The position numbers and the translations under genes were made by a program. The notes under the pieces were generated by a model that made no database searches, was not told the origin of the DNA, and saw only the letters and a program-made list of their open reading frames with translations. Of a DNA stretch of 64,000 nucleotides, positions 41,241-51,856 are shown piece by piece. Position 1 is the first letter of the stretch, and the number at the start of each line of letters is the position of its first letter. Location: contig JAISUO010000024.1 of NCBI GenBank assembly GCA_031272035.1, positions 19,600-83,599 on the forward strand, in the 5' to 3' direction. The stretch comes from Synergistaceae bacterium. GTDB taxonomy: Bacteria > Synergistota > Synergistia > Synergistales > Aminobacteriaceae.

Positions 41241-42314
41241 TTGTCGGAGCAGAGAGAAAAGCAGGACAGACGACGCATGAGTACCGTGGAGGTCAAAAAA
41301 CTTCCCAAAGACTCCACGTTTTACGTTTTGGGAGTGATTTCCCGCATCGTACAGCGCAGAGATAAAAATGACCGCCCCTTCTGGGACCTGACCCTCATGG
41401 ACGAATACGGGCAGATCGAGGGAAAGGCCTGGGGCAACGCCGACTGGTGGGACATCCGGGGAGACGTCAAATACAAAACAGACCCTCTGGAAGACGAGAA
41501 CTTTAAAAATCTGGAAGGACAAACCGCGGGGCTGCAGGGGAAAGTCGTGGAGTTTCGCGACCAGAACCAGTTCAACTTCAACGCCGTGTACTACGTGGAT
41601 CAGGAGAAATACCCTCCTTACAGTTTCGTCAGGCGCTCTCCCATGCCTCCGGAAAAGATGGAAAAGGAGTTTCGGGACCTGATCGGGACCTGCGGACAGC
41701 CCATGAGGGGCTTTTTGGAGGATCTGTTCTTCAATCGGGGCATATGGCGGGAGTACAGCACCTGCCCGGCGGCGGTGAACATGCACCACGCCTACGTGGG
41801 GGGCCTTCTGGAACACTCTCTGACGACCACCCGTTCGGCGGTGGGTATCGCGCAGAGCTACCGGGACGCGGGGTTCGCCGTGAACATGGACGTGGTGATC
41901 GGCGGCGGACTTCTCCACGACCTGGGCAAGCTGGAGACCTATCGTCTTTCCCCCGCCCCCGAGGTAACCCTGGCGGGAAACGTCGTGGACCACATCGTGA
42001 TGGGCTACCACCGTTTCATGAACCTGGCGGCGGACTGCGGTCTGGATGAGATGACGGCCCTGGCGGTGGGGCATATTCTGGTGAGCCACCACGGCAGTAA
42101 GGAGTTCGGCTCTCCCGTTCTGCCCGCCACCCCGGAGGCGCTTATCGTCTCCGCCGCCGACGAGCTGGACTTCCGGCTCTACTGCTGGAGAGAGCAGACG
42201 GGCCAGCTGGAGGGCGCGAAGGAGGTCACCGAATACATCCTTCCGGTGCAGAGGCGTTTCTGGAAATCGCCCCGGGGCGGCGAGCCCGAAGCGGAATCCT
42301 CCACCTCCGCATGA
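41241..42314 (+). CDS. OB-fold plus HD-domain 3'-5' exoribonuclease (YhaM-like)
   Basis: 357 residues from a TTG start with GGGGTGA upstream. The N-terminal OB-fold (FYVLGVISRIVQRRDKNDRPFWDLTLMD, split as VISRIVQRRDKNDRPFWDL and LMD, about 28-55) is followed by an HD phosphohydrolase domain with HHAYVGGLLEHSL, GGLLHDLGKLETY (His-Asp pair near residue 223) and HILVSHHGSKEFGSP. Same order and motifs as Bacillus YhaM, a 3'-5' exoribonuclease. The C-terminus overlaps the next gene (ATGA). Confidence 0.88.
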   Translation: MSEQREKQDRRRMSTVEVKKLPKDSTFYVLGVISRIVQRRDKNDRPFWDLTLMDEYGQIEGKAWGNADWWDIRGDVKYKTDPLEDENFKNLEGQTAGLQGKVVEFRDQNQFNFNAVYYVDQEKYPPYSFVRRSPMPPEKMEKEFRDLIGTCGQPMRGFLEDLFFNRGIWREYSTCPAAVNMHHAYVGGLLEHSLTTTRSAVGIAQSYRDAGFAVNMDVVIGGGLLHDLGKLETYRLSPAPEVTLAGNVVDHIVMGYHRFMNLAADCGLDEMTALAVGHILVSHHGSKEFGSPVLPATPEALIVSAADELDFRLYCWREQTGQLEGAKEVTEYILPVQRRFWKSPRGGEPEAESSTSA

Positions 42315-43264
42315 GCTGCAAAATTATCCTCACCAGGGACCACGACGGCCGCAGGCTGGACCGTACCATCCGCTCGATCTGGCCCTTTCTGCCTCTGTCC
42401 GCCGTCATGGGGGGCCTGCGAAGGGGCGAGGTGCGGCTGGACGCCCTGAAGGTTCGGGAGGGAGGAACCCGCGTTCATGAAGGGCAGGAACTTTACGTCC
42501 CCTGGGAGGAGCCTGGCGGCGAACCGGTGATTCCCAACCGGGGGAAGGTTCCCGTGATCTGGAAAGGCGAACAGGCCGTGGTCGTGGACAAACCGGCGGA
42601 CCTCACGGTGCAGCCGGACGTGAAGGGCGGAGACAGCGTCATTTCCCGTATATGGACGATGTACGGCGCGGGAGGTCAGGGATTTTCTCCCGCGGCCGTG
42701 CATCGGCTGGATCGCAATACCACCGGCGTTCTGATCGTGGCCCTCACCGGAAAGGGACTGAGGGAACTGGAGCGTCTTTTCAGGGAAAGGCAGGTCCGTA
42801 AGCGCTACCTGGCCGTGGTCGTTGGGGAGCTGCCGGAACGGGGGCTTGCAGAGGCTCCTCTTTTAAAGGACGAAGCCAGCAACACGGTTCGGGTGGCGGC
42901 GGGCGGAAAAACGGCGAAGACCCGCTACCGCCGGCTGGCCTCCAGCGGCGATCTTTCCCTGGCTTCCATTGAGATCCTGACCGGACGCACCCACCAGGCC
43001 CGGGTTCACATGGCCTATATCGGCCACCCGATCCTCGGGGACAGAAAATACGGCGACAGAGGAACCAACCGGCTCCGAAAATTCGAAGCTCCCCGTCCTC
43101 TGCTCCACGCCAGAGAACTGAGTTTTCCGCCGGGTTTGTCCGGTACGCTGACGGAACTGGCGGGACGGACTTTCCGGGCGGAGCTGCCGGCGGATATGCG
43201 CAGAGTCTTCGAAAAGGAAGGCTGGAAAATCGACCTGGACTTATTGGATCGGGATGATAAATGA
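42311..43264 (+). CDS. RluA-family pseudouridine synthase
   Basis: Isomerises uridine to pseudouridine in rRNA or tRNA. 317 residues: N-terminal S4-like RNA-binding domain (RRLDRTIRSIWPFLPLSAV, LRRGEVRLD), catalytic motif HRLDRNTTGVLI with Asp134, then LAVVVGELPE and the C-terminal GRTHQARVHMAYIGHPILGD. RluC/RluD-like; exact target position cannot be set from sequence. Translationally coupled to the YhaM-like gene. Confidence 0.92.
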   Translation: MSCKIILTRDHDGRRLDRTIRSIWPFLPLSAVMGGLRRGEVRLDALKVREGGTRVHEGQELYVPWEEPGGEPVIPNRGKVPVIWKGEQAVVVDKPADLTVQPDVKGGDSVISRIWTMYGAGGQGFSPAAVHRLDRNTTGVLIVALTGKGLRELERLFRERQVRKRYLAVVVGELPERGLAEAPLLKDEASNTVRVAAGGKTAKTRYRRLASSGDLSLASIEILTGRTHQARVHMAYIGHPILGDRKYGDRGTNRLRKFEAPRPLLHARELSFPPGLSGTLTELAGRTFRAELPADMRRVFEKEGWKIDLDLLDRDDK

Positions 43265-43300
43265 AAAATGACTATATAATGAAAAACGAGAATGAATGAT

Positions 43301-43330
43301 ATTGATATTGAGATTGAAATTGAAATTGAG
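43301..43330. repeat. Hexanucleotide tandem repeat (ATTGAN)5
   Basis: ATTGAT, ATTGAG, ATTGAA, ATTGAA, ATTGAG follow directly, with degenerate copies on both sides, between the pseudouridine synthase stop and its terminator. Confidence 0.8.
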
Positions 43331-43354
43331 AGTTGAGACTGAGGATAAATAAAT

Positions 43355-43392
43355 CAAAAAATGCGGAGCCGCCTCTGACCCCGCATTTTTTT
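43355..43392. terminator. Bidirectional terminator between rluA-type gene and rpmB
   Basis: AAAAAATGCGG and CCGCATTTTTT pair around a 14-base interval, T-runs on both strands. The T-run abuts the rpmB stop codon. Confidence 0.85.
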
Positions 43393-43601
43393 CAGACGCC
43401 GGCCGCCCGAACCGCCCTTTTCACGAAACCTGATTTCAGGCATTTGGCGCAGACGCGAACCTTGATGGAGCTTCCGTCGCCCACGTCGATCCTCGCATTC
43501 TGAAGATTGATCAGCCAACGACGGCGGGTGTGCCGATTCGAGTGGCTGACCGCGTTGCCCGCCGCGGGACCTCGTCCGCAGCACTGACAGACCTTTGCCA
43601 T
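43392..43601 (-). CDS. rpmB: 50S ribosomal protein L28
   Basis: 69-residue ribosomal protein of the large subunit. [29 protein letters not shown] opens with the family signature (CxxCGRGP... SHSN..T.RRW), and the C-terminus has [11 protein letters not shown], so both Cys pairs are present: the zinc-binding (C+) form. AGGAGGAGAG lies 6-9 bases before ATG 43601; the longer open frame upstream is spurious. Monocistronic. Confidence 0.96.
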   Translation of the reverse strand: MAKVCQCCGRGPAAGNAVSHSNRHTRRRWLINLQNARIDVGDGSSIKVRVCAKCLKSGFVKRAVRAAGV

Positions 43602-43796
43602 TGATACTCTCCTCCTGACATTGTACGAACAAAAAAAGTTCCTTTGGAATAAAAACTTCGCCAGGGAACCCCCTTCGTCCCGAATCCTTTTATACATACC
43701 TGAAGGATTTTATCACATCACAGGCAAAATGACACAGAAACGGTATTTCCCGCACAAAATCGAATAAAAACGCTAAAATGATGGAGAATCAAAAAA

Positions 43797-43815
43797 GGGT
43801 AAAAAAATTTTACCC
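43797..43815 (+). other. Hairpin in the xseB leader
   Basis: GGGTAAAA-AAA-TTTTACCC, a perfect 8-bp stem just 5 bp before the SD AGGAGG of xseB. A possible -10 TAAAAT lies at 43774-43779. It may influence translation; no T-run for termination. Confidence 0.45.
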
Positions 43816-43833
43816 TGACAGGAGGACGCAAAA

Positions 43834-44070
43834 ATGAATTTCGGTGAAAACCTGGAACACCTGGACGAAATACTGAAGCGGCTCGAAGAGGGGAAACTCT
43901 CCCTGGACGAATCGCTGGAGGTTTTTGAAAAAGGCATTCTCCTGATACGGGAGAGTCGGGACTTTCTGGCTCTGGCGGAACAAAAGGCCACGATCCTCAC
44001 CCGGGACGGCGAAGAAATTCCCTTCGACCGGGACGAAGAAGGTCGGGAAAAAGAATCCAATCTTACGTAA
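43834..44070 (+). CDS. xseB: Exodeoxyribonuclease VII small subunit
   Basis: 78 residues. NFGENLEHLDEILKRLEEGKLSLDESLEVFEKGILLIRE, read as FGENLEHLDEILKRLEEG then LSLDESLEVFEKG, is the complete XseB two-helix signature; a charged tail follows. It forms ExoVII with XseA, cutting single-stranded DNA. xseA is not adjacent, unlike in many genomes. SD AGGAGG is 9 bases before the ATG. Confidence 0.92.
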   Translation: MNFGENLEHLDEILKRLEEGKLSLDESLEVFEKGILLIRESRDFLALAEQKATILTRDGEEIPFDRDEEGREKESNLT

Positions 44071-44276
44071 ATAAGCGTACTTAAAATTAAATTTAAATAT
44101 GCTATTATTGGCAAGGTTGAACTACAAGTAAGCATTTTATCTCATTTTTTCGTGATGACGTTTGTTGCAGGTAAGGAAATGTTTCTCAGAATTCAATCAG
44201 GATCGCGTTTTATAGTTTCAGATTCCGAAGTTTGAAAAAACAGGAAAGCTGAATAATTTTTCGGAGGTGTATAAAA

Positions 44277-45554
44277 ATGTCTGGTATTAGAAGAACGGCT
44301 ACGAACGTACTGCTGGACACCGCACTCAGAAATTTTTACGGCGCGGCGGAGGAAATGGGACTTGACGAAAACATGATTGCCATTCTGGGCAGTTCCGAGC
44401 GCAGACTGGAAGTTTCCGTACCCGTGGAAATGGACGACGGATCCGTGAAAATCTTCCGTGGTTATCGCGTGCAGCACTCTACCGCCCTTGGGCCCGCCAA
44501 AGGCGGTATTCGTTATCACCCCGACGTGGACGTGGACGAGTGTGAGGCTTTGGCCATGCTTATGACCTGGAAGTGCTCTCTGGCCGGTATCCCCTACGGC
44601 GGCGGCAAGGGCGGCATTTCCTGCGACCCTCTGACCATGTCGATGAAGGAAAAGGAGCGCATGTCCCGCGCCTTTGCGGCCCGCATCGCCCCCATCGTCG
44701 GCACCTGGTCCGACGTTCCCGCTCCCGACGTCAACACCGGCGGTCAGGAGATGGTGTGGTTCGTGGATACCATCAGCAAACTGCACGGCCGTCTGGAGCC
44801 GGGCGTCTTCACCGGCAAACCCATTTCCTACTGGGGCTCTCTGGGTCGCACCGCGGCCACGGGTTACGGCGTCGCCACCTGCGGACTGGAGCTGCTGAAG
44901 GTTCAGGGCAAGGACCCGAAGAGCGCCACTGTGGCCATTCAGGGGTTCGGCAACGTGGGAAGCTACGCCGCCCTCAACATGGTCGAGGCCGGAGCGAAGG
45001 TCGTGGCCATCAGCGACGTCACGGGCACCTATTATTCTCCGAAGGGGATCGACATCACGAAGGCCTTCGACCACATCACAAAGCATCCCAAGAAGCTCCT
45101 GGAGGGCTTTACCTGTGACGGCTGCGAGAAGAAGGGTCTGGCCGACGTCCTGTTCGTGGACTGCGACATGCTTTTCCCCTGCGCGCTGGACGGCGTCATC
45201 AACGTAAAGAACGCCGGCGACGTGAAGGCGAAGTATATCGTTGAAGGCGCCAACGGCCCCGTCACCCCTGAAGCGGACGACATCCTGGTCAAAAAGGGCG
45301 TTATCATCGTTCCTGACTTCCTTGCCAACTCCGGCGGAGTCATTGGCTCCTACTTCGAGTGGGCTCAGGACCTGAGCGGTTACTTCTGGACCGAAGAAGA
45401 ATACAACAAGAGACTGATTCATATTATGAAAGGGAACTTCAAGCTGGTATGGGATTACTCCCAGGACCGCAAGGTTCCCATGCGCCGCGCCGCCTTTATG
45501 GCCGCGATTCAGCGTGTCGCCGACGTCGCGAAGCTGCGGGGCGTGTTCCTGTAG
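44277..45554 (+). CDS. gdhA: Glutamate dehydrogenase (Glu/Leu/Phe/Val dehydrogenase family)
   Basis: Oxidative deamination of glutamate to 2-oxoglutarate, feeding the ferredoxin oxidoreductase route. 425 residues, the size of the hexameric 50-kDa class II type. Motifs: GYRVQHSTALGPAKGGIRYHP, read in parts, with the catalytic Lys in PYGGGKGGISCDP (about 107-119), PAPDVNTGGQEMVWFVD, Rossmann GFGNVGSYAALNMVE (about 223-237) and NSGGVIGSYFEW. SD GGAGG before the ATG. The M20 peptidase starts 9 bp after its stop, so the two form an operon. Confidence 0.95.
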   Translation: MSGIRRTATNVLLDTALRNFYGAAEEMGLDENMIAILGSSERRLEVSVPVEMDDGSVKIFRGYRVQHSTALGPAKGGIRYHPDVDVDECEALAMLMTWKCSLAGIPYGGGKGGISCDPLTMSMKEKERMSRAFAARIAPIVGTWSDVPAPDVNTGGQEMVWFVDTISKLHGRLEPGVFTGKPISYWGSLGRTAATGYGVATCGLELLKVQGKDPKSATVAIQGFGNVGSYAALNMVEAGAKVVAISDVTGTYYSPKGIDITKAFDHITKHPKKLLEGFTCDGCEKKGLADVLFVDCDMLFPCALDGVINVKNAGDVKAKYIVEGANGPVTPEADDILVKKGVIIVPDFLANSGGVIGSYFEWAQDLSGYFWTEEEYNKRLIHIMKGNFKLVWDYSQDRKVPMRRAAFMAAIQRVADVAKLRGVFL

Positions 45555-45563
45555 GAGAACATT

Positions 45564-46787
45564 GTGAAAGAACGAATTTTTACTGAAATTGAACGGCTCA
45601 GGGACGAAATGGTTGCGGCCCTGAGCCGTATTTGTCGTATTCCTGCTGTTTCCCCCCACAACGGAGGAACCGGCGAAGAAGCGAAGGCCCGGGAAATCGA
45701 AAAGCTGGCGGCCGAGCTGGGGCTTGGGCGGGTGGAGTGGCAGCGCGTCGACGACGCGAAATCCTCTACGGGCAACCGCCCCTCCCTTTTTCTGGAATAT
45801 CGGGGAGAATCTCCCCGTCGCCTGTGCATCCTCACCCACGTGGACGTGGTGCCCGAAGGAGAACGGTCTCTCTGGAGCCACGACCCCTATGATCCCGTTG
45901 TGCGGGAAGGCCGGCTCTACGGACGGGGCGTCAGCGACAACGGCATGAGCCTGATCGCCTCACTTTACGCTCTGAAGGCCTTCGCGAACCTGAAAGTGAC
46001 CCCCTCCTTCACCGTGTACCTGGGTTTTCTGGCGGACGAGGAAATGGGCAGCGGTTATGGAGTCGCTCCTCTGGTGGAGCGGGGACTGTTCCGTCAGGAC
46101 GACCTCGTGATTGCCCCCGATGCCGGCAACGACAGGGGAACTTTCGTCGAAATCGCCGAAAAATCCGGACTGAAACTGGAGTTCGAGGTTTCCGGAAAAC
46201 AGGCCCACGCCAGCAGACCCCAGACGGGACTCAACGCCTGCAGGGTCGCGAACCTTCTGGCGGTGGAGGTCGACAACGCCCTCCACAGGGCTTTCCCGGA
46301 GGAGGACAAACTCTTCAGCCCTCCGGTATCTACCTTCGAGCCGACCCGGCGTTTCGCCAACGTCCCCAACGTGAACACCATACCGGGCATGGAGCGTTTT
46401 TCCTTCGACTGCCGGGTTCTCCCCTCCGTGCCCCTGGACGACGTCATCGCTCTGGTCGAAAAAGTGAAGAACGACGTGGCGGCCCGCACCGGCGCAAAAA
46501 TCGAATTGAAACCCGAACGCAGCGATGCCGCGCCTCCCACGTCCGCGGACACCGATATCGTGCGGCTGCTGACGGACTCCATCAGGGAAGTTCTGAACGT
46601 GGAGCCGGAACTGGGGGGAATCGGAGGCGGAACCTTCGCCGCCTTCTTCCGGCGAAAGGGCATCCCCGCCGCGGTATGGTCGCAGGAATGCGAGACCTCC
46701 GCTCACCAGCCGGACGAGTACACGGAAATCCAGTACATCGTCAACAACGCGAAGGTCTTTGCCTCGATGATGATGGGAAAAATATAA
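45564..46787 (+). CDS. M20-family metallopeptidase / amidohydrolase (ArgE/DapE/ACY1 type)
   Basis: 407 residues, GTG start with SD TAGGAG that uses the gdhA stop. The two-zinc core is complete: LTHVDVVPEG (His-x-Asp, about 94-103), GRGVSDNGMSL with the bridging Asp, FLADEEMGSGY with catalytic Glu-Glu, APDAGND, and near the end SAHQPDEYTEIQ. The lid domain spans about 180-300. Substrate could be a dipeptide or an N-acyl or N-carbamoyl amino acid. Coupling to glutamate dehydrogenase suggests a role in amino-acid use. Confidence 0.88.
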   Translation: MKERIFTEIERLRDEMVAALSRICRIPAVSPHNGGTGEEAKAREIEKLAAELGLGRVEWQRVDDAKSSTGNRPSLFLEYRGESPRRLCILTHVDVVPEGERSLWSHDPYDPVVREGRLYGRGVSDNGMSLIASLYALKAFANLKVTPSFTVYLGFLADEEMGSGYGVAPLVERGLFRQDDLVIAPDAGNDRGTFVEIAEKSGLKLEFEVSGKQAHASRPQTGLNACRVANLLAVEVDNALHRAFPEEDKLFSPPVSTFEPTRRFANVPNVNTIPGMERFSFDCRVLPSVPLDDVIALVEKVKNDVAARTGAKIELKPERSDAAPPTSADTDIVRLLTDSIREVLNVEPELGGIGGGTFAAFFRRKGIPAAVWSQECETSAHQPDEYTEIQYIVNNAKVFASMMMGKI

Positions 46788-46802
46788 AGGGAAAATATAA
46801 CG

Positions 46803-46835
46803 CAAAAGGCCGTCTACAGCAGACGGTCTTTTTTT
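46803..46835. terminator. Terminator between M20 peptidase and engB
   Basis: AAGGCCGTCT-ACAGC-AGACGGTCTT with seven T on plus; the A-run before it also gives a T-tract on minus. Serves convergent genes. Confidence 0.88.
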
Positions 46836-46843
46836 ATAGCGGA

Positions 46844-47464
46844 TTATGCAATTGCGTTCAGTGCGTCGATGCGGGTTTCGATGAATCGCCGCAGGTCGTC
46901 TATACCGCTGCGGTCCGCTCCGGAGGTGATGATGGGGACATCAATGGACCTCAGTCCGTCCCGGACGTATTGATGAAGCATTTCCCTGCGCTTTCCCCGG
47001 GTGATTTTGTCCGCCTTGGTGAACACCACCATCGCGGGACGCCCGCATTCCTGAAGCCAGTCCTGAAGCAACCGGTCGTTGGCCAGCATTCCATGACGAA
47101 AATCCACCAGATGACAGACAAAAACCAGGGATTTTCTCGTCTCCACGTAGGAGGAGGTGAGCCGCGACCACTCTTTGCGCTCGGACCGGCTGCGGGAGGC
47201 ATAGCCATAGCCCGGCAGGTCCACAAGGCGGAACGCCTGCCTGTTTTCTCCTCCCGTTCGTTCCACGGCGTAAAAATTGATGCTTCGCGTTTTTCCCGGG
47301 GCGGAGCCGACGTAAGCCAGTTTCGCGCCCAAAAGAGCGTTGATCAGCGTGGATTTGCCCACGTTCGAACGTCCGGCCATGGCAATTTCCGGAACGGTTT
47401 CCTCCGGGAACTGCTCGACGGTGAAACTGGTCGCCTCCACAGCCACCCTCCATCCCGGAGGCAT
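46844..47464 (-). CDS. engB: Ribosome-biogenesis GTPase EngB (YsxC/YihA)
   Basis: Essential TRAFAC GTPase needed for 50S assembly. 206 residues with G1 GRSNVGKS at 31-38, a G2 Thr in GKTRSINFY, G3 DLPGYGYA, G4 TKADKI and G5 TSGADRSG. The start overlaps the lon stop as TGATG. Last gene of the tig-clpP-clpX-lon-engB operon, an order also known from Bacillus (lon-ysxC). Confidence 0.96.
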   Translation of the reverse strand: MPPGWRVAVEATSFTVEQFPEETVPEIAMAGRSNVGKSTLINALLGAKLAYVGSAPGKTRSINFYAVERTGGENRQAFRLVDLPGYGYASRSRSERKEWSRLTSSYVETRKSLVFVCHLVDFRHGMLANDRLLQDWLQECGRPAMVVFTKADKITRGKRREMLHQYVRDGLRSIDVPIITSGADRSGIDDLRRFIETRIDALNAIA

Positions 47465-49857
47465 CAGCTGAGCAGCGCCTTTCTGAAGACGGCGGTCACC
47501 TCGGAGGCGTAATCAAACTTCATTCCCTCCAGAACCTCCCGGGGAATTTCCTCCACGTCCTGCCGGTTCGCCTCGGGCAAAATCACATGACGAACACCGT
47601 ATCGCCTGGCCGCCAGAAGTTTTTCCCGAATCCCACCCACGGGAAGCACCTGCCCCCGCAGGGAGATCTCCCCCGTCATAGCGAGATCCATGGAGACTTT
47701 CCGGCCGCTGACCGCCGAGAGAATCGCGGTGGCCATGGTAACCCCCGCCGAGGGGCCGTCTTTGGGGACGGCGCCGTCAGGGACGTGAACGTGAATGTCG
47801 AAGGCCTTCCAGTCGAAGTCGCCGATCTCCAGCGCCTCGCTTTCCGAACGCAGGTAGCTGATGGCCGCTCTGGCGGATTCCTGCATGACCTCTCCCAGCT
47901 TGCCGGTCAGGGCCAGCTCTCCCTTGCCCTTCATCGTCACGGCCTCCACCAGAAGAACGTCGCCTCCCGCCTCCGTCCAGGCGAGCCCGATCACGTTGCC
48001 CTTCTGAGGTGTTTTCGGAATTTTCGTGTCATACAGTTTCGGAGCTCCGAGGTACTCCTTGAGGTCGGTGTTTTTGACCCGAACCGGCAGTTTAAACGCC
48101 TGCCCTCTGTCCGACGCCTCCACAATCTGCCGGGTGATCTTGCGGGCAATGGTGGCCAGTTCTCTTTCCAGGCCCCGCACCCCCGCCTCCCGGGTCCAGC
48201 CTGAAATAATTCTTTCCACCGTCGCCGGCGTGATCTTCATCTGAGACTGTCCCAGACCGTGTTCCTTCAAAACCCGGGGCAGAAGATGACGCAGGGCGAT
48301 AAGGGTCTTTTCCTGAGTGGTGTAGCCCGACAGCGGTATGACCTCCATGCGGTCGAGAAGGGGCTTCGGTATCGTGTGGGTTGCGTTGGCCGTGGTAATG
48401 AACAGAACTTCGCTGAGGTCGAAGGGAATTTCCAGATAATGGTCCGTAAAGGTATTGTTCTGCCGGGGATCCAGCACTTCCAGCAGGGCGGAAGCCGGAT
48501 CTCCCCTGAAGTCGTTGCCCAGCTTGTCCACTTCGTCCAGCAGCATCACCGGGTTGCAGCTTCCCGCCCGGGAAAGTTTCTGAATGATACGCCCCGGAAG
48601 AGAGCCGATGTAGGTTCTCCGGTGCCCCCGAATTTCGGCCTCATCTCTTACGCCTCCCAGAGAGACGTTGACGAAGTTGCGGTTCATGGCCCGGGCGATG
48701 GACCGTCCCAGCGACGTTTTTCCGACTCCGGGAGGGCCTGCGAAACAGATGATCTGGGCCCTCATGTCGTTTCCCGCCTGACGGTGCACCGCCAGAAACT
48801 CCAGGATGCGGTCTTTGACCTTTTCCAGGCCGTAGTGGTCCTCCTCCAAAAGTTCCGCCGCATGGGAAATATCCAGATTGTCCACCGTGCGGATACCCCA
48901 GGGCAGGTCCAGCAGGCAGTCCAGATAATTGCGCACCACCGTCGATTCCGGCGACATGGAGGGCATGTGGGCAAGACGATCCAGCTCTCTTTGAGCTTTT
49001 TCCCGGGCTTCGTCGCTCATGGCCGAAGCCGCTATTTTTTTCTCGTATCGGGAGAACTCCCCGCCGCCGTCCTCTCCCCGATTCTGCCCCAGTTCGTCCT
49101 GAATGATCCGCAGCTGTTCCCTCAGATAATATTCTTTTTGCTGCTTGTCCACCACGGACCGAACCCGATCCTGAATGTCGTGCTCCAGCTCCAGAATGTC
49201 GATTTCCTCGGTCAGAAGTTTCAGTAAAATTCCAAGGGCCGACTCCAGGTCATCCGTCTCCAGAAGTTTCTGTTTGGCGTCGATCTTCACCGAGATATGG
49301 GCCCCCACCAGGTTCAGAAGCTGACCGAAGTCGGTGATTCCCATGATGGAGGACATCACTTCTCCCGGAATGCGGGGCTGAAGGATGTTATAGCGTTCGA
49401 ATCCATCCAGAACCCGCCGTTTCAAAGCCTCCATGTTCTGGGATTTCGAGATTTTCCAGGGCATCGGCATGAGATGGGCCTGCAAAATCTCCCGATCCCA
49501 TATCCAGGTGTCGACCTTCATGCGCTCCAGACCCTCCACCAGCACTTTGGTGGTTCCGTCGGGAATGCGCACCATCTGCAAAATGTTGCAGAGCGTGCCC
49601 GTTTCGTAGAGGTCTCCGCTTTCCGGATCCTCGGTGTCCATTTTTTTCTGCGCCACCACAAAAACCTTCCTGTCGTGGAGCAGGGCGTTCTCAATGGCTC
49701 TCAGAGAACGGGGACGCCCCACGAAGAAGGGGATGATGATCCCCGGAAAAAGAACCACGTCTCGTATTGGCAGTACAGGATAAAATCGCTCTTCCAGGCT
49801 GTCCTCCGTCACGTCAGAAATGATCTCCGTCTTCTCTTTTTTCTGACCGGAAGGCAC
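47464..49857 (-). CDS. lon: ATP-dependent protease Lon
   Basis: Homohexameric AAA+ serine protease for damaged and regulatory proteins. 797 residues: LON substrate-binding domain ([15 protein letters not shown], about 26-220), Walker A GPPGVGKT at 374-381, Walker [10 protein letters not shown], sensor region, and the protease domain with catalytic Ser703 (PKDGPSAG) and Lys746 ([10 protein letters not shown]). Overlaps clpX by one base and engB by one base. Confidence 0.98.
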   Translation of the reverse strand: MPSGQKKEKTEIISDVTEDSLEERFYPVLPIRDVVLFPGIIIPFFVGRPRSLRAIENALLHDRKVFVVAQKKMDTEDPESGDLYETGTLCNILQMVRIPDGTTKVLVEGLERMKVDTWIWDREILQAHLMPMPWKISKSQNMEALKRRVLDGFERYNILQPRIPGEVMSSIMGITDFGQLLNLVGAHISVKIDAKQKLLETDDLESALGILLKLLTEEIDILELEHDIQDRVRSVVDKQQKEYYLREQLRIIQDELGQNRGEDGGGEFSRYEKKIAASAMSDEAREKAQRELDRLAHMPSMSPESTVVRNYLDCLLDLPWGIRTVDNLDISHAAELLEEDHYGLEKVKDRILEFLAVHRQAGNDMRAQIICFAGPPGVGKTSLGRSIARAMNRNFVNVSLGGVRDEAEIRGHRRTYIGSLPGRIIQKLSRAGSCNPVMLLDEVDKLGNDFRGDPASALLEVLDPRQNNTFTDHYLEIPFDLSEVLFITTANATHTIPKPLLDRMEVIPLSGYTTQEKTLIALRHLLPRVLKEHGLGQSQMKITPATVERIISGWTREAGVRGLERELATIARKITRQIVEASDRGQAFKLPVRVKNTDLKEYLGAPKLYDTKIPKTPQKGNVIGLAWTEAGGDVLLVEAVTMKGKGELALTGKLGEVMQESARAAISYLRSESEALEIGDFDWKAFDIHVHVPDGAVPKDGPSAGVTMATAILSAVSGRKVSMDLAMTGEISLRGQVLPVGGIREKLLAARRYGVRHVILPEANRQDVEEIPREVLEGMKFDYASEVTAVFRKALLS

Positions 49858-51188
49858 TAGGCTACCTCCTTCTTCGCCGCCCCCAGAAGGGCGAGGGGAG
49901 AAAGATGGTTGTCGACAAAGTCCGCCGTGATTTCCAGAGAACTGACTTTTTTCTCAAGAGAGGGCAGTTCGTAGATGATGTCCAGCATCAGGTTTTCCAT
50001 GATGGAACGCAGACCCCGGGCCCCCGTCTGTTTCTTGACCGCGAGAGCCGCGATGCGCCTCAGAGACTCCGGCGTAAATTCCAGGCGGACCTGCTCCATC
50101 TCGAAGATTTTTTTGTATTGCTTTACCAGAGAATTGCGCGGTTCCTCAAGGATTCGCACGAAGGCGTCCTCGTCCAGATCCTCCAGCGCCACCAGCACCG
50201 GAATACGCCCCACCAGCTCCGGAATGAAACCGAAGGCCATCAGATCCTCCGGCTGAATCCGGCTGACAATGTCGTAACGCCGGGACGAGTGCCGTCCCTG
50301 GAGCTCTCCGCCGAAACCGATGGTGCGCTTGCTCTCCCGCCGGGCCACGATGTCCTCGATGCCCTCGAAAGCTCCTCCGCAGATGAAAAGAATATTGCTG
50401 GTTTCCATCTGGATAAACTCCTGATGCGGGTGTTTGCGGCCCCCCTTGGGAGGAATGTTCGCGGTGGTCCCCTCCAGAATTTTGAGCAGGGCCTGCTGAA
50501 CGCCCTCTCCCGACACGTCCCGGGTGATGGAGGTGGACTCGGACTTACGGGCGATTTTGTCCATCTCGTCGATATAAATGATCCCTCTCTCGGCGGCGGC
50601 CAGGTCGTAATCGGCCACCTGAAGCAGACGCACCAGAATGTTTTCCACGTCCTCGCCCACGTACCCCGCCTCGGTGAGAGTGGTGGCATCGGCAATGGCG
50701 AAGGGAACGTTCAGCCGACGCGCCAGAGTTTGAGCGATCAGCGTTTTTCCCGAACCGGTGGGGCCCAGGAGCAAAACGTTGCTCTTCTGAAGCTCGACTT
50801 CGGAATCTCGGGTATCAATGTTGTTCTTCACCCTCTGATAATGATTGTAAACCGCCACAGAAACGACGCGTTTCGCCCGTTCCTGCCCGATAACATACTG
50901 ATCCAGAAAACCATTGAGCTCCCGGGGCGTGTAGACCCTAAGAGCCGTTTCACGCTCCATTTTTTTCAGAGGCTGAGGATGTTGGGCGCCCGCCTGCTTT
51001 TTGGCCGACGCCGCGTCCAATCCCGCTTTTTCGTCCGCGAGGATGATATTGCAGAGGTTTACGCATTCGTCACAGATACAAACCCCCGGTCCCGAGATCA
51101 GACGAAAAATTTCGGACTGCGCCTTTCCACAGAACGAGCAGCGTATCTCCTTCTGATCGTCATTTCTGTTCAGTTTTTTCAAAGCCAT
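49857..51188 (-). CDS. clpX: ClpXP ATPase subunit ClpX
   Basis: AAA+ unfoldase that feeds ClpP. 443 residues: N-terminal zinc-binding domain with C17, C20, C39 and C42 (CSFC ... CDEC), Walker A GPTGSGKT, Walker [12 protein letters not shown], pore loop GYVGEDV, and the ClpP-contacting loop IGFG (TIGFGGEL). Lies between clpP (53 bp) and lon. Confidence 0.98.
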   Translation of the reverse strand: MALKKLNRNDDQKEIRCSFCGKAQSEIFRLISGPGVCICDECVNLCNIILADEKAGLDAASAKKQAGAQHPQPLKKMERETALRVYTPRELNGFLDQYVIGQERAKRVVSVAVYNHYQRVKNNIDTRDSEVELQKSNVLLLGPTGSGKTLIAQTLARRLNVPFAIADATTLTEAGYVGEDVENILVRLLQVADYDLAAAERGIIYIDEMDKIARKSESTSITRDVSGEGVQQALLKILEGTTANIPPKGGRKHPHQEFIQMETSNILFICGGAFEGIEDIVARRESKRTIGFGGELQGRHSSRRYDIVSRIQPEDLMAFGFIPELVGRIPVLVALEDLDEDAFVRILEEPRNSLVKQYKKIFEMEQVRLEFTPESLRRIAALAVKKQTGARGLRSIMENLMLDIIYELPSLEKKVSSLEITADFVDNHLSPLALLGAAKKEVA

Positions 51189-51241
51189 ACCTCCAATACC
51201 CGGCGCGGAGACTCCCTATCGTTGCTGAGACGAGGATTCGA

Positions 51242-51838
51242 TCATTTGCTCTGCCGTGACTCGATGACCTGATCGATGAGGCCGTACTCCAGCGATTCCC
51301 CGGCCGTCATAAAATTGTCTCTGTCCGTATCCATCGCTATTTTTTCGATGTTCTGACCGGTATGATACGCCAGAATGCGATTCAGGCGATCACGTGTTTT
51401 CAAAATATTACGGGCGTGAATTTCGATGTCGCTGGCCTGTCCACGGGTCCCTCCCATAGGCTGATGGATCATGATTTCCGCGTTGGGAAGGGCAAACCGC
51501 TTTCCTTTCTGCCCTCCTGCCAGGAGAATCGCGCCGAAACTGGCGGCCAGCCCGACGCATATCGTAGAAACCGGACTTTTAATGTACTGCATCGTGTCGT
51601 AAATGGCAAGCCCCGCCGTAACGCTGCCCCCCGGACTGTTGATGTAAAGATGGATGTCCTTTTCCGGGTCTTCGCTCTCCAGGAAAAGCAGCTGGGCGAC
51701 TATTACGTTGGCCACGTCGTCGTTTACGTCCGTGCCCAGAAAAATAATTCTGTCCTTCAGCAGGCGGCTGTAAATATCATAGGCCCGTTCACCCCGTCCC
51801 GTCTGCTCAATGACGTAAGGAATATTGAAATAAGACAT
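51242..51838 (-). CDS. clpP: ClpP protease subunit
   Basis: Tetradecameric serine protease. 198 residues with the catalytic triad Ser100 (GLAASFGA), His125 (MIHQPMGG) and Asp174 (TDRDNF) at the expected spacing; the usual Met after the Ser is Phe. [12 protein letters not shown] forms the oxyanion-hole region. 18 bp after tig and 53 bp before clpX. Confidence 0.98.
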   Translation of the reverse strand: MSYFNIPYVIEQTGRGERAYDIYSRLLKDRIIFLGTDVNDDVANVIVAQLLFLESEDPEKDIHLYINSPGGSVTAGLAIYDTMQYIKSPVSTICVGLAASFGAILLAGGQKGKRFALPNAEIMIHQPMGGTRGQASDIEIHARNILKTRDRLNRILAYHTGQNIEKIAMDTDRDNFMTAGESLEYGLIDQVIESRQSK

Positions 51839-51856
51839 TCGGCTTACTCCTTTATT

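Noticed and set aside
43301..43345. Hexamer repeats as a possible CRISPR or iteron array
   Set aside because: Unit is only 6 bp, degenerate, with no spacers and no replication gene nearby.
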